Shown here: positions 24,382-35,699 of the stretch, piece by piece
How positions within the stretch are numbered: the stretch's first letter is position 1
Layout: every line of letters begins with the position of its first letter
DNA from: Phycomyces blakesleeanus NRRL 1555(-)
Taxonomy: Eukaryota; Mucoromycota; Mucoromycetes; Mucorales; Phycomycetaceae
Direction: 5' to 3'
Assembly: GCF_001638985.1 (NCBI RefSeq)
Contig: NW_017265136.1
Location: 248,001 to 312,000 of the forward strand
DNA length: 64,000 nucleotides
Program-made: the position numbers and the translations under genes
Notes under the pieces: model-generated
The model's database searches: none
What the model saw: the letters and a program-made list of their open reading frames with translations, nothing else
What the model was told of the DNA's origin: nothing

Positions 24382-26525
24382 GCTTCTGCTTTTATCTTAA
24401 AAGGGCTGTAAACAAACTTTGCCCAGTGTGCATTCACACCGCGCACCTTTATTTTATTATTTTAAAATCAAGCTCCTTTTCTGATTAACTTGGTTAGTAT
24501 TGATTTATTTATTTACTTACACATTAGTATGGAAGCATTCATTTTTCTTTCTTTTTAAAAAAAATGATCTTTTTACTGCTTGTGTATATACATATTTCTT
24601 TCTTTAGTTTCCATGTGTTTATTTTAATTAACCGCTCATAGGCTGTATTGAAGCCACAGTTAAAGGCAAAAAATAATAATAATAATACAAGAGCCATACA
24701 AAACTAGACTGTAGTTAATCCTTGTATAATTTCGATTTCATCCATATACATATACATAAGTATATATGTGTATAACTGTGTAATAAGTTCACTCAATAAA
24801 ATGTATATACATGTGCGCTATATACATTCTAATATAAACGTTTAACTTGTTAAAGAGTGACTTTAATAAACTCAAGAATCAAAAATATTATAAATATATT
24901 CAAATATATATATATAAAAATTATAGGTCAAATGTCTCAATAGCCACTTTAATTATTATTAATGAGATTCAATACACTAATAATTATTCTTTTATTAAGA
25001 AAATAGGTATACATATTTACATATATATTTTATTAAAATCACTGCTTATTATTCTTTTTTTTTTGGGTGGAGATAATAAAATAAATTGGGTTATTTTGGT
25101 GTGGTGTGAGTTTATTGTACAACTCTTTACAGATCGTGGATCTGTTGTCTATATCAAGCTTTACTCCTTATTATTATCGTTAGCATTTCACTTTACTATT
25201 CAAGAATCTTTGAAAAGGTCATTTCTACTGCTGAAATAGTGGGGTTTCATGTAGTGAGCTGAATATATTACAAACACTAAATATCATCAAGTCTATCAAG
25301 AATAATTCATTTGACACGCTTTCCACATAACCGAATTTTTGATAATTTCCTTATTTGAAGGTGGGGCTAACATATGAAAATTGATCTGCTTTTTATTTCT
25401 TAGATAAATATGCTTCTGTGCTAGGGATTAAATATGCTGGTACACCAAGAAGTTTTATATAGAAATCTAGTAGTAATACTATCCAAAAACTAGAGTTTTT
25501 GTATTACATATCTTCAATATGTCCACACTAAACAGACTGTGGCTATAAACCAAATATCTTTTAATTATTCTTGGTTTCCTAAGATCTTGAACTTCTATTC
25601 AAATTCAAGAAAATTGTTTTTGTTTGTTTTTTTTTTTAAAAAAAAGGATTAAATCTTTTTTGGTATTACCACAAATACATTCAAGGAAAGGGTCTTGTTT
25701 TGTGCTTTGACAGATACTCTAATATTACAACCATTCCACTGTATATATTTATGTAAAATTGGGTGGTGTATATTGATATATAATGTTCCGTTATACATAT
25801 ACTTGTGTTTGTGTATACTCGTTAATTGAGCCAAGAATAATCTTTATTTCATGTGTGAATTGATAAATATTCCCATTCACAAACACAGTTACAAAATGAA
25901 TGTAAAGTCATAATAAGTATTATCCAGATCAGATACCATTTATTTTTCATTATTATTTTTAATATATATATATAAGCATCTCACATTATCGTTGTACGGT
26001 ATTGTGCTGGAATGGACAGAACTGGATTATGTACTGTTCAATTGAGATTGACAAGGAAATCTGATCTGAAAATCAATTCTTAATTAAAGCCTTTTACTCA
26101 ATTGGATTTGATTCTCCCTCGCATGGACGCTTAATGATGGAGTTTCACAGCTATTTTTTTTTATTCAAGCAAGTCGACCCCATAAGAATAAATGTATTGT
26201 ATATATGAAAGAGACCAAAGAATGGTCACGTGTAGAAAGCGTAAAAGCTGTGTTCAGTGCAACCATTTTAATTCAATTGGTGACACCTTGCTCTTGATTG
26301 CCGTTCTGTCTCATAGTCTATTAACGACACCCCTTTATCTTATTTTCTCTTCTTCTTCTTCTTCCTTGTCTTTACTCTTTCTCTCCTTTTTTGATTTTCT
26401 TTCTTTCTTTATAAAAAAGAAAGGAAAGGAATAACTTTTCTTCTTTTTTTCACTTTAATTTTCTATTGGAACGTTGCTCCTATTCTCTGTTCCTTTCTGT
26501 TCTCTGTACGCCATTCTAGTGTCCC
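24382..26525. other. AT-rich spacer upstream of the Boi-type gene
   Basis: Over 2 kb without recognisable genes. Several open frames here are near-pure A/T and give low-complexity Ile/Tyr/Lys peptides. The last 190 bases before 26526 are pyrimidine-rich (TCTTCTTCTTCTTCC near 26348), as seen ahead of other starts. Confidence 0.55.
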
Positions 26526-28092
26526 ATGGCCAGACTTCAGACAGTATATGCCATTCACACGTTTGAAGCCGAAAACGATGACGAGATTGCATTCTCAGCA
26601 GGCGAACCAGTGATTGTATTCGAAAAGGACGATGGTTTTAACGATGGCTGGTGGAGGGTAATGAAAGACTAAAAAAAATTATAGATCTTCCTTGTTGGCA
26701 TGGCAACTAGAACTTAACCAAAGAAAATCCGCCATTTTGTCAAAAAAAATTATTTTTTTATTTTCTAGGGCCGGAATGTCAAAGGAGAAATAGGCCTTTT
26801 CCCAAAGAACTACACTTCACCTAATCCTCCAAAACTCACGCCACTTGAAGCAAAAATCGATAAACTAGAAAATGTGATCAGTAACATGAAAATTACACCC
26901 AAAGCCGCCTACCCTCCTTCAGTCACTCCAAAACCAACACATACAACTCTTACCAGAACCGAATCTTCGGTCTCTCTCCAATCCTCTCTTTCTCCGTCAA
27001 CAATTCGTCTCCCTAACTCAACCTCAAATCGAAGTCTGCACACAAATGTATTAAATTCACTCCATTCCCCTGTACTACAAAACACACCACCAGAAGAGTG
27101 GAACGTAGACCAGGTAGCCGCCTGGCTACAAATAATGGGATTTGGTGCTGTGGCTGAAAACTTTAAAGGTAATTTATATATATTATATAATTGACAAAGA
27201 AAGAAAGAGAGAGAGAGGAGTTGTGTGTGTATAGAAAAAAAGGCCATAATAGGATAAAAAGTAATAAACTGTATAATTTTGTTTTAATTGTATAGCACAA
27301 GAGATCACTGGAGATATTTTGCTAGAGCTTACTCAAGAATCTCTCAAGGAGCTGGATGTCAATACGTTTGGAAAACGGTTCAAACTGCATAATGCGATTC
27401 ATGCACTAGAAGAAGTGCGCCAGAACGAGTCATTTTCGCGCGGATCCTGTAGCTCAGGATTAGATACATTTGAGGTTCGGAAAAAGAAATATATATATTG
27501 TTGCATTCAAGATATTGTGTGTGTATATTTTTTTAACTGTTTTGTATGTTTTTGTGGGTGCGTGGGTGCCTTTAAATAATAATAAATCAGGATTCGGCGT
27601 CTGTAATAAGCCATAGAACCGTTGACACCTACCGACCAAATGACTCTAATATAAATCCACATCAATCTGTCTCAAATCGAATCAACTCAAATGTTAGAAA
27701 GTACCCAGACCACCAGTATTCTGATCGATCTCCTTCAATCATGTCACGCCCCTTGTCGCCCTCTTCTTCAGTCTACACCACCACTACGACTGGAACATTG
27801 CGTAACAATCGCATGTATCCTCTGGGAAATTCTATCTCAGAGGGGCCCTCGGCTATCAACCGTTTTCATGGGCGACTGCAGCGCCAGAATACAATTAACA
27901 ATAGTCCCTCAATGTCATCTTCACTCCTGCACCCTGTTGCCCGAGGATCACAGCAAGAAGATGTGACAGGACAAAATAGTTTTAATGGTCCACCGCCCGT
28001 CAAATCGTAAGTATTAATATTTTATGTTTATGCTTACATACAAAATGCATATGCTTTATATTATATATACACATATTTGTAAAATAGGCTGA

Positions 28093-28133
<41 letters not shown>

Positions 28134-29796
28134 AACCGTAAATAATAATAATAATATTTAAAAAAAAAACATATATATATATATATTAGACGGTACCAGA
28201 CGATGCGAAGTTCATTGATGTCTCACAGTAAAAACCAGACTCTCCTACCTGTTGCATCTCGCCCTTCCTTGGATATCAAGGGTCCTGTTAATGGCCCAAC
28301 AGATCCAAACATAGCCCCAGACATGCAAGGATGGCTACATAAACAGGGCGACAAGTACAGAACCTGGAATAGACGCTGGTTTGCTTTAAAGGGACCTAAC
28401 CTATTTTATTACAAGACAAAGGTAAATAAAAAAATGCAGAACAGATGCATCAAACCACAGTCAATGTTATACATATAAAATGTGTTTGTGTATGTAGAGT
28501 CTAAATAACTTATTTTGTTATTGTAGGACGGACGCATGAAGGGTATCATTAATTTGCACGGGTACCGCGTTATATGTGACGAAACTATACACGCAGGGAA
28601 ATACTGTTTCAAAGTACAGCATGAGCGGGAACGTACCTTTTGCTTTTATACAGACACAGAAATAGCAATGAAGGCATGGGTTAAGGCACTGATGAAGTCC
28701 ACCATATCACGTAACTTGGCAGGTAAAGCAGTCGATTGAATTTATTATGATTATTTTTGGGGAGTTTTTTTTTAAAAAAAGAAATTGACTTTAATCAAAC
28801 CTGTGTTGGATTGAACACAGCCCCTGTAATGTCTTCAAGTACTGTCCCCACAATATCTCTTGATGCTGCACAACGTATGAAACCTAGACCACCATCGGTA
28901 CTTTACAAAAGAGAGCAAAGATCCCAGTCTCCCCCACCATCTCGCCCATTATCCCAAAATTACGACTCCCCACAACCTATTATGCGCATGTCTCTTTCTG
29001 AAGGGGCGTCAATGTGCCGAATGGGCTTTGATCCTGGATATGCAAACGATAAATTCCAATCTCTTGTCGGTGGCGCTGGCGATCTATCAAATGTGTACGA
29101 AGATTATGGAAATAGCCCAACAAAAGATTCTGGATTTGTCAGTGCTCACAATAATACACAACACAGTAGTTCAAACAGCACAAACATCAACCCTTCGTTT
29201 TACGAAGAGGAAGATTTAATTGACCCATTACATGACGATGTTGTGTCAAGAAATACTCGGCGCAAACCCGAGCCACCCGAACAAAAGGCGCCACAATGGA
29301 TGTATTGGAAGGCGCCAGACTGGGTCCAGTGGATCAACCAATACACAAGCCAAGGGTTGGATAAGCTGAGTGATCTCCACGATGGCGAGAGCTTGATTTC
29401 TCTGCTGGAAGGGCTGAGTGGAAAGACAGTAAGACGACCATTGGATAACCATGGCTCAGCCAGCATGCAGATGTTGGATAAAATTGTTGCTGCATTCAAA
29501 TTCATGGGCAGAGAAGGCGTTGTTGTTGACGGTCGGTACACAATAAAAGGTACACAGCTTTTAACTATTTATTTTATTTTCACAGTTTAGTTCTGGTAAC
29601 AGTCAACTCATGTCAAACAAAAAAAAATATCATTATCACTATAGATGTTTTTAGCGGGAATGAGGAGAAGCTTATTGAGATGATGGAAGCTCTCAAATCC
29701 TGGCACGACTCACAAACACAAAATGACTCTGGGTCGAACATTGACGGATCTAACGGTAGATCAAACCAACATCATAATGCCTCAAATCATTATTAG
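26526..29796 (+). CDS. Boi/Pob1-type polarity protein: SH3-SAM-PH with C-terminal CH domain
   Basis: Eight exons: 26526-26657, 26769-27168, 27296-27474, 27591-28006, 28190-28421, 28527-28722, 28821-29549, 29645-29796; 811 residues, all phases consistent. SH3 at residues ~5-65 (YAIHTFEAENDDEIAF, GEIGLFPKNY); SAM at ~175-240 (WNVDQVAAWLQIMGFG, LLELTQESLKELDV); PH at ~395-500 (MQGWLHKQGDKYRTWNRRWF, YCFKVQHERERTF, AMKAWVKAL); a calponin-homology-like region at ~660-775 (WVQWINQYTSQGLDKLSDL, LISLLEGLSG, AFKFMGREGV). The first three domains match yeast Boi1/Boi2 and fission yeast Pob1, which link Cdc42/Rho GTPases to exocytosis and polarised growth. The linkers are Ser/Pro-rich. The CH domain is not part of the yeast proteins and suggests a direct actin or cytoskeletal link. 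Confidence 0.88.
28096..28129. repeat. (GA)n microsatellite in an intron
   Basis: About 17 GA units inside intron 4 of the Boi-type gene, followed by (AAT)n and (AT)n up to the acceptor. Confidence 0.9.
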
Positions 29797-30198
29797 ATAT
29801 CATTCCTTTGCACACACACACATCTTACGCTATATATTCATCGTTTGTCTTTATTTAATTATACTCTCATTTCAATTATCCCTTTCCATAGCTGCATATA
29901 TTCCTCCTTTCAAACACCCCTTCTTTCTATCCTTATTCTCCTACCACACCTTCCATTAAACACTCGACATTTCATGCCTACTTTTCTTAATATATACAGA
30001 TATATATACAGATATATATATATCGGTCAAAATACAATTGTTTATCATTAATTTAAACTTTACTCTATCTATACATATGTGCATATATACATATTTAGTT
30101 AGAACCTTAACAAAAATGAAATATACTAATACTAATAATAATCATAATAATACATAATAAAAGAAAAAAAAAACGAATGAATAATCGCCGTATTTTTA
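29797..30198. other. 3' spacer between convergent genes
   Basis: AT-rich, contains ATATATAC repeats near 29995-30020 and an A-rich run at 30160. No gene. Confidence 0.5.
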
Positions 30199-32094
30199 TC
30201 AGGCTAAACCTTCACACAATTTAGCCCAAAAGTCATTATCAGCAAATGAGGCCGTCTTGATAACATATTTGCTAACATGTGCACACATAAATTTCACATA
30301 ACTTCTTATATCTGTAGGACCGTAACCTACTTTTTGACGTAGTTCGCCTATATATGAAGGGCTTACAGACACGTCTTGCAATCGAAACTCTACATCTCGG
30401 GTCGGAAGACACCTGTAGTATTCAAAAATGTATTCCATAGACACCTGTGAAATAGGTCCCTGTTTCCCTTCTCCTCCATTTATCCGATTAGAGTATGTAA
30501 GAAACCACGGGGAGATTGATGATATAGACCGACCGGTGTTTCCAACCACCATAGAAACACCTGGACCTTTAGTACCCTTGGCTTGCAGAAACTCTTTTGT
30601 CTGAACAAGAGTCACCATTCGAAGAGGTATTTGGGTCAAAACTACATCGTTCTTTGATTCGTAAAATGAAACACCATTGAACTGCAGGTGGCTGAATTCG
30701 GTGTGGCTCATGTCTAGACAGAATGCTTCTCTTCTGCTTGAAATAGGACCATACACCTTTGTCTCGACCAGGCGCATGTACTTGAGCCTTTTGCAGCGTT
30801 GCGAAATATAGAGAAATAGGTCTTTTTCTATGAATGCATCACCTACTTCTACTAAAGCCAAGTCATGTCGGCCCATACTTTCAAATGCATCATTACTCAA
30901 GTAAATACCATGCACTTTTAGTCGTAGTACCCTGAGAAATCTGCAGTGATTTAATAAGATATCTAGTTCAATAGACGAATTTGTCATGTCGATTGCCAGA
31001 ACCACTAGGTTAGGAATATTTCCGAGAATGTTAGGAATCATACACTGACGGGTGATGGAGTCGTTGCTAGAAATCGACAGTCTTTCCAGCGATTTTGGAA
31101 AATATCTGAGACAATCATCAAAAGATTTTTCAGACTGCGTGGGATCAAGATTGTCGTCAAACATAAAGTAACGGATATTCTGCAAGGGAACGTAAAACTG
31201 GTCAAGACAGTTTTTAAAAAGAAAGCTTGTCCATTCTGACTTTGTTGTACTGGATGTCACAATTGTATTGAGATTTGAAAAGGCGTGAGGTAAAGCCTTG
31301 AGCATTGAAAGTGTTTGATCTTGGATGTCGTTAGATGTTTCAGCAATTGAAGTGTTTCTCCACTCCATCAGATAGACTTTTGGATACTTTCGAGCGAAAT
31401 AATACAGCCATCTGAGGTCTGTGGTATTTATACGAAACTTGACTACTGTAAGATGGTCCATTGGGGCTGCTTTGAGCATGTATTCCAAGTCGCGCTGATT
31501 AAGGATGTCGAGATCAACGGTAAGAAATAACTCCTGAAGCTGAGGGAGGCAACTGTGAAGTTCTTCTAGATCTCTAAGTGTGTATAGTGGTCTTTCACTT
31601 GTGTAATCCTTGGTATAGTCCAGGTGTTGAAGGTTCGGTAGTTTCGATAGGACTTTGATAAAAATCTCTGGGATGTCAATTGAGTCTTCACCTTTTGTGA
31701 ATACCTTGAGTCGTGTCAAGGATGACCAGCAACTCCAGTCTGTTGTTGAATTGACGAGAGATCCGGTCAGACTGGCATCAAATATCTTGAGGAAATCGAG
31801 ACCTTGGAAATGTCTCTGAAGTAATCGCAGGCTCTTATCATCAATTGAGAGTGAGGAAGAGAGTGTCAGATCGAGTACATAGTCCCCACAGGTTTTGTAT
31901 ATGTCATCTTGTCCGCCGACTGGACTAAAAAATTTGTGCTTATTTAAAGGAGTTATTTGGATTCGCTTCCACTGTGTCTCTCGCATCAATTCATTCCATT
32001 TTCGGAAAATAGTTCCACTCAAACGCCATTCTTTGGGTGTTAACTTGTTCGCTATTGCAATAAGAATTTCAGTTGGGAGTTCGGAGAAACCCAT
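30199..32094 (-). CDS. F-box protein with leucine-rich-repeat-like body
   Basis: Single-exon frame of 631 residues, the longest uninterrupted frame in the window. The N-terminus MGFSELPTEILIAIANKLTP followed by WRLSGTIFRKWNELMRETQW is an F-box. The remainder has irregular leucine-rich units (for example LTRLKVFTKGEDSIDIP, LPNLQHLDYTKD, LPQLQELFLTVDLDIL, PNLVVLAIDMTNSSI, CRFLRVLRLKVHGIYL, CKRLKYMRLVETKVYG) like the LRR fold of FBXL proteins. This implies an SCF substrate receptor of unknown target. Lack of introns contrasts with the neighbours; large intronless F-box families are common in Mucoromycota, which fits family expansion. Confidence 0.85.
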   Translation of the reverse strand: MGFSELPTEILIAIANKLTPKEWRLSGTIFRKWNELMRETQWKRIQITPLNKHKFFSPVGGQDDIYKTCGDYVLDLTLSSSLSIDDKSLRLLQRHFQGLDFLKIFDASLTGSLVNSTTDWSCWSSLTRLKVFTKGEDSIDIPEIFIKVLSKLPNLQHLDYTKDYTSERPLYTLRDLEELHSCLPQLQELFLTVDLDILNQRDLEYMLKAAPMDHLTVVKFRINTTDLRWLYYFARKYPKVYLMEWRNTSIAETSNDIQDQTLSMLKALPHAFSNLNTIVTSSTTKSEWTSFLFKNCLDQFYVPLQNIRYFMFDDNLDPTQSEKSFDDCLRYFPKSLERLSISSNDSITRQCMIPNILGNIPNLVVLAIDMTNSSIELDILLNHCRFLRVLRLKVHGIYLSNDAFESMGRHDLALVEVGDAFIEKDLFLYISQRCKRLKYMRLVETKVYGPISSRREAFCLDMSHTEFSHLQFNGVSFYESKNDVVLTQIPLRMVTLVQTKEFLQAKGTKGPGVSMVVGNTGRSISSISPWFLTYSNRINGGEGKQGPISQVSMEYIFEYYRCLPTRDVEFRLQDVSVSPSYIGELRQKVGYGPTDIRSYVKFMCAHVSKYVIKTASFADNDFWAKLCEGLA

Positions 32095-33600
32095 TATTAT
32101 AATAGATAGGTTTAAACGATCAGTAAGCTCGTGAGCAAATAACTTCAGAAGAAAAGAGAGAAAAGGGAAAAGAAATAAAGAGAGAGAGAGAGAGAGAGAT
32201 TCAAGTGGAGTTAGAGACGGAAATGGGGTATTAAGAGTGAAGAATGGATAACAAGGTTTACATTTTAATTCTTGTTCTTTTGGTAATTTAAAATGTTTAT
32301 TGTATTGAAACTAGCCATTTCTTTTCTGCGTGCATAGATCTGTAGTTTGACTGACTACAAATCATTGTTTGGCTTTGGAGCCAAATGTCTACACCACTCA
32401 ACGAAATTGAAATCCAACAAAAATCCTGTTTTATAAAAAATAATCATATCCTACACAGTGATCTTGGTACTATCTTTTATGTATATAATATTATCTATAA
32501 AATATGATTATTAAGTATTTATATGGATAAATGCCCTCAGAATTCATGTTACATATTACATATAACATATGCATCAATGGTATTCGCCCGCATACGGACC
32601 AAACTCATCCAAGAATGGGAAAAATGTCAAGAGCTACATATACAGTCAGTCACCTACTTTACATAAAGCTCCATCTGCCTATTAGTTTTTACTTTGTACC
32701 AAAAAATTATTTTTGACTCTAAACGTTTGCAGTGTTCGAATGAAAGGGATAAAAAGAAAGCAAATGTTCCAAAGAAGATTTAACATTATATTAGATAGAG
32801 AGATTTTAACACCAAGCATAGTTTTCTAATGATCCTATTTTCAATTTTGTCTCATGTCCACAACAGTGTAATTGCCTTTACTCATTATTCTATTTTTTTA
32901 AGTTTAAAAGTGTGCACTTTTTAGAGGGGATTTTAGTAGTGGTTTATTTTGCTTAGATTTTTGGACAGTTGATTGAATTAAGCATTCATATTGCTCTATC
33001 TGGATCGAAAAAAAAAGCATTCTACTTTAGATAACTTGCCTTCTATGCCGAAGAGCACCATTAAGTTTAAATGATCTTTTCTTCTTTACTAAAAATAAAA
33101 TTCTACTTATACGTTGTTTCTCTTCATAGATTCTGCTGAAGGGGCTGCTTCATCTGCTTGTGGACAATATCGTATTTTTCCTTATTGAAAATATTAATTA
33201 TATATATATATGTATATATCTTTATTTTCTGGCTTTTACTTATTAGTTAATACCGTCTTGAAATATACGCGGGTTTATTTCTTAATAGTAGCTGGGTCCC
33301 TATTGTGTCTACTTGTACAAAAAAAGAAAGGAATTGTTTTTTGTGTCCTGGAGCATAAAGTGCACAGGCCACTTTAGAGTAACCTACAAATCGCCGTTAT
33401 TAAAACTTGTACTCCGTCTTTAAAGTTATTACTACACCGATCAAGGCCAAACCCTTCATTCCTCTTTTTGCTTCTTTAATTCCTTACTTCTTTATTTTAC
33501 TTTGCAAAGGTCTTTTGCACATTCGTTGTTTAATTTTTTTTGGCTGCTATTTCTGATGTAGAACAGTTACACAATCCCACTAAAAAATAATATACAACTA
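32095..33600. other. gene-poor AT-rich spacer
   Basis: No gene recognised. A (GA)n patch lies at 32179-32200 and (AT)n at 33198-33219. Confidence 0.5.
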
Positions 33601-34300
33601 TGTCACTGCTCTGACGTGGGAGGCAAAAAACACCCCTGGCAAAAAAAGCGCAGTCCCAAACTTTAATCGCAGACTGCGGGTATATCAAAATAAAGCCCAT
33701 TCAACCGACACGGTTTTCTTCTCTTTAGCTTTTTTTATACTCTGGAGACGGGTACCCCCTGATTGCCTGTAGTTGAGTTTGACGCGCTACCTATGGGTGA
33801 TTGGGAGACATTCTTTTTCCATTCTGTGCAGGAAAAAGTGGAAGTGCGTCGTCTCTAGCTTCTTAGTTAATTCTTAGAGGCGCAGATCAACATTGTTCTG
33901 AATTGTGAATTTAATTGTATAATTTCTGAAACAATGGCGACGAGCAATGTTTAAAAAAAGCTGCCGCCGAGTTAGCATCATGAAAGTTTATTGAGTGGAG
34001 GACGGGGAGGAAGTGGAGTTTACTGCCGACTCTTCATGAAATCCTTGTTCGAAGCTCTCTGGAACTGACGGTGTTGCTTGGTAGTCGAACACGCTGGACC
34101 CTGCTACTTTGTGGTAGGTTTCTCTGGTACGTTCGCAGGCCCTTCTCAGTGATGAGATAGGGTAGTTGGGATGAACCCGGTTGTTGTCTTACGCCACGGA
34201 TTAACACCATTCCCACACCTCCTTCGCTACCAAGTCAGGTTTATGTCCTGAGGGAGATTGAGCCGCGTAATGCGGGGACAAAGAACTTGGTGTCATGCTT
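33601..34300 (+). mobile_element. LTR-retrotransposon remnant (one LTR plus leader), putative
   Basis: A compositionally distinct, more GC-rich island. 33601 begins TGTCACTGC and a TG...CA unit of 333 bp ends at 33933 with CTGAAACA. The next bases, ATGGCGACGAGC, contain TGGCGAC, the form of a primer-binding site complementary to a tRNA ending GTCGCCA (Arg-type, used by some Ty3/gypsy elements). Inside, a CGCAGTC/GACTGCG hairpin (33649-33679) and TTTTTATACTC (possible TATA region, 33729) are seen. The second LTR and all coding parts are absent and no target duplication is visible. Assignment is by structure only. Confidence 0.4.
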
Positions 34301-35699
34301 TTTATTTTTTTACTCATGTAAAAAAACATTAAGTGAAATCATATAAAGTAAAATAGCTTCTTTATGTATATCTTTAATGAATAAATAAAAATAATTTTTA
34401 AACTGTTGTTGACTCTAATAAAAAAACACGCGTTCAAACTTTTTTTACTTGATTGAAGAGGTTAATGTTGTAAATAGGAAGTCTCATTAGCAGGAAAAGT
34501 TAATCTAGATAAAGATTCCTGAAGATTAATATAATATAATATGGGTGTTCTTATCATTGTGTTGATTATCGTGTTTGATTATATAGGTCATTTTTATCTA
34601 TAAAGTCTATAAGGAAAACTCGGGATAGTTCTTGAGAATGTCAAATGCGCGAAATGTATAACTGAATTTAGCTAATGTGGATGGACATTGTAAAGAGGTT
34701 GTATTGAAATGAGAGAAAAAGAATAAGAAAAGGGAAAAATGGAGAGGCGAGAGATGAGACGGAATAAAGAAATGTGTGTTTGAAAGAGAGACAAAAAGAT
34801 GTGATGTAGATTGAATACACAAGTAGTGCCTTTATTGTATTTATATAAACTGTGCACGAAAAGGCCCAATTTAGATGTATTTATGAAGCAAATGTTGTTG
34901 TCTACAAAAAAAAATATGCTTTGAATAGCAATTAATAATTGGTACCCTCTATTCGTTATTGCATAGACGTGCGTGCAATTAGGCTCACAGTGTAAAATAT
35001 GATTTGAATTCAAATAAGAAGATTGAACAAAATACTGACGCATTACAGAATATATCCTTCGATACCGTCCATTTTCTTTAAGCTACTATTATGGTTTATT
35101 ATTATTTTTCACTTAACACTTGAGGAGACTGAGAAAGATGTTTTTTAACCAAGAAAGGACAAACCATTAAACCGAGATCAATAGAAGAATAAGAAGCTTC
35201 TCCTACATCTTGCCGTATATAAACTATTTAATAAAAATGCTTTCTGAAAGTGTTCAACCTGTTCAAAAAAGCATTTCATTTTGGTAATACTTACTGAGTA
35301 ATAATAGTGGTAATTATGATCGAATATTATAAGCAAGATACATAAAAAAAAGAAAGATTCAATGGGTATCAGCCATCGTTTTTAAACAAATGTCCAACCA
35401 CCTGGACTTATAGCTGGCACTGCCAATCTTTAGCACAATAGAACAAATCTGCTTATATTATGTTAATTGATATACAAATGTATAAAGTCTGTTGTTCGTT
35501 CAATCATTTATTAACGTTTGATCATAATTCATCTCTCTCTCTCTTTTACGGTACTACCCCGGCCAGCCCTTGCTTGAAAAAAAATATATATAATCGGTAT
35601 CCCAAAAGTAGTAAAAGTAGCTTTACGAGTCACGAAACCCTTGCTTCTTTGTAACCTTTACAGATAAGCTTATTTGTACCTTGATACGATTTACCTGTA
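34301..35699. other. gene-poor spacer upstream of aspartyl-tRNA synthetase
   Basis: AT-rich, no gene recognised. An ATAATATAAT repeat lies near 34530 and (CT)4 at 35532. Confidence 0.5.

Noticed and set aside
24847..25239. 130-residue open frame
   Set aside because: Almost pure A/T giving Ile/Tyr/Lys low complexity; typical chance frame.
33934..34216. Minus-strand frame with TGGTAGCG as an initiator-tRNA primer site
   Set aside because: The sequence before it does not end in CA, while the plus-strand TG...CA plus TGGCGAC reading fits an LTR end better.
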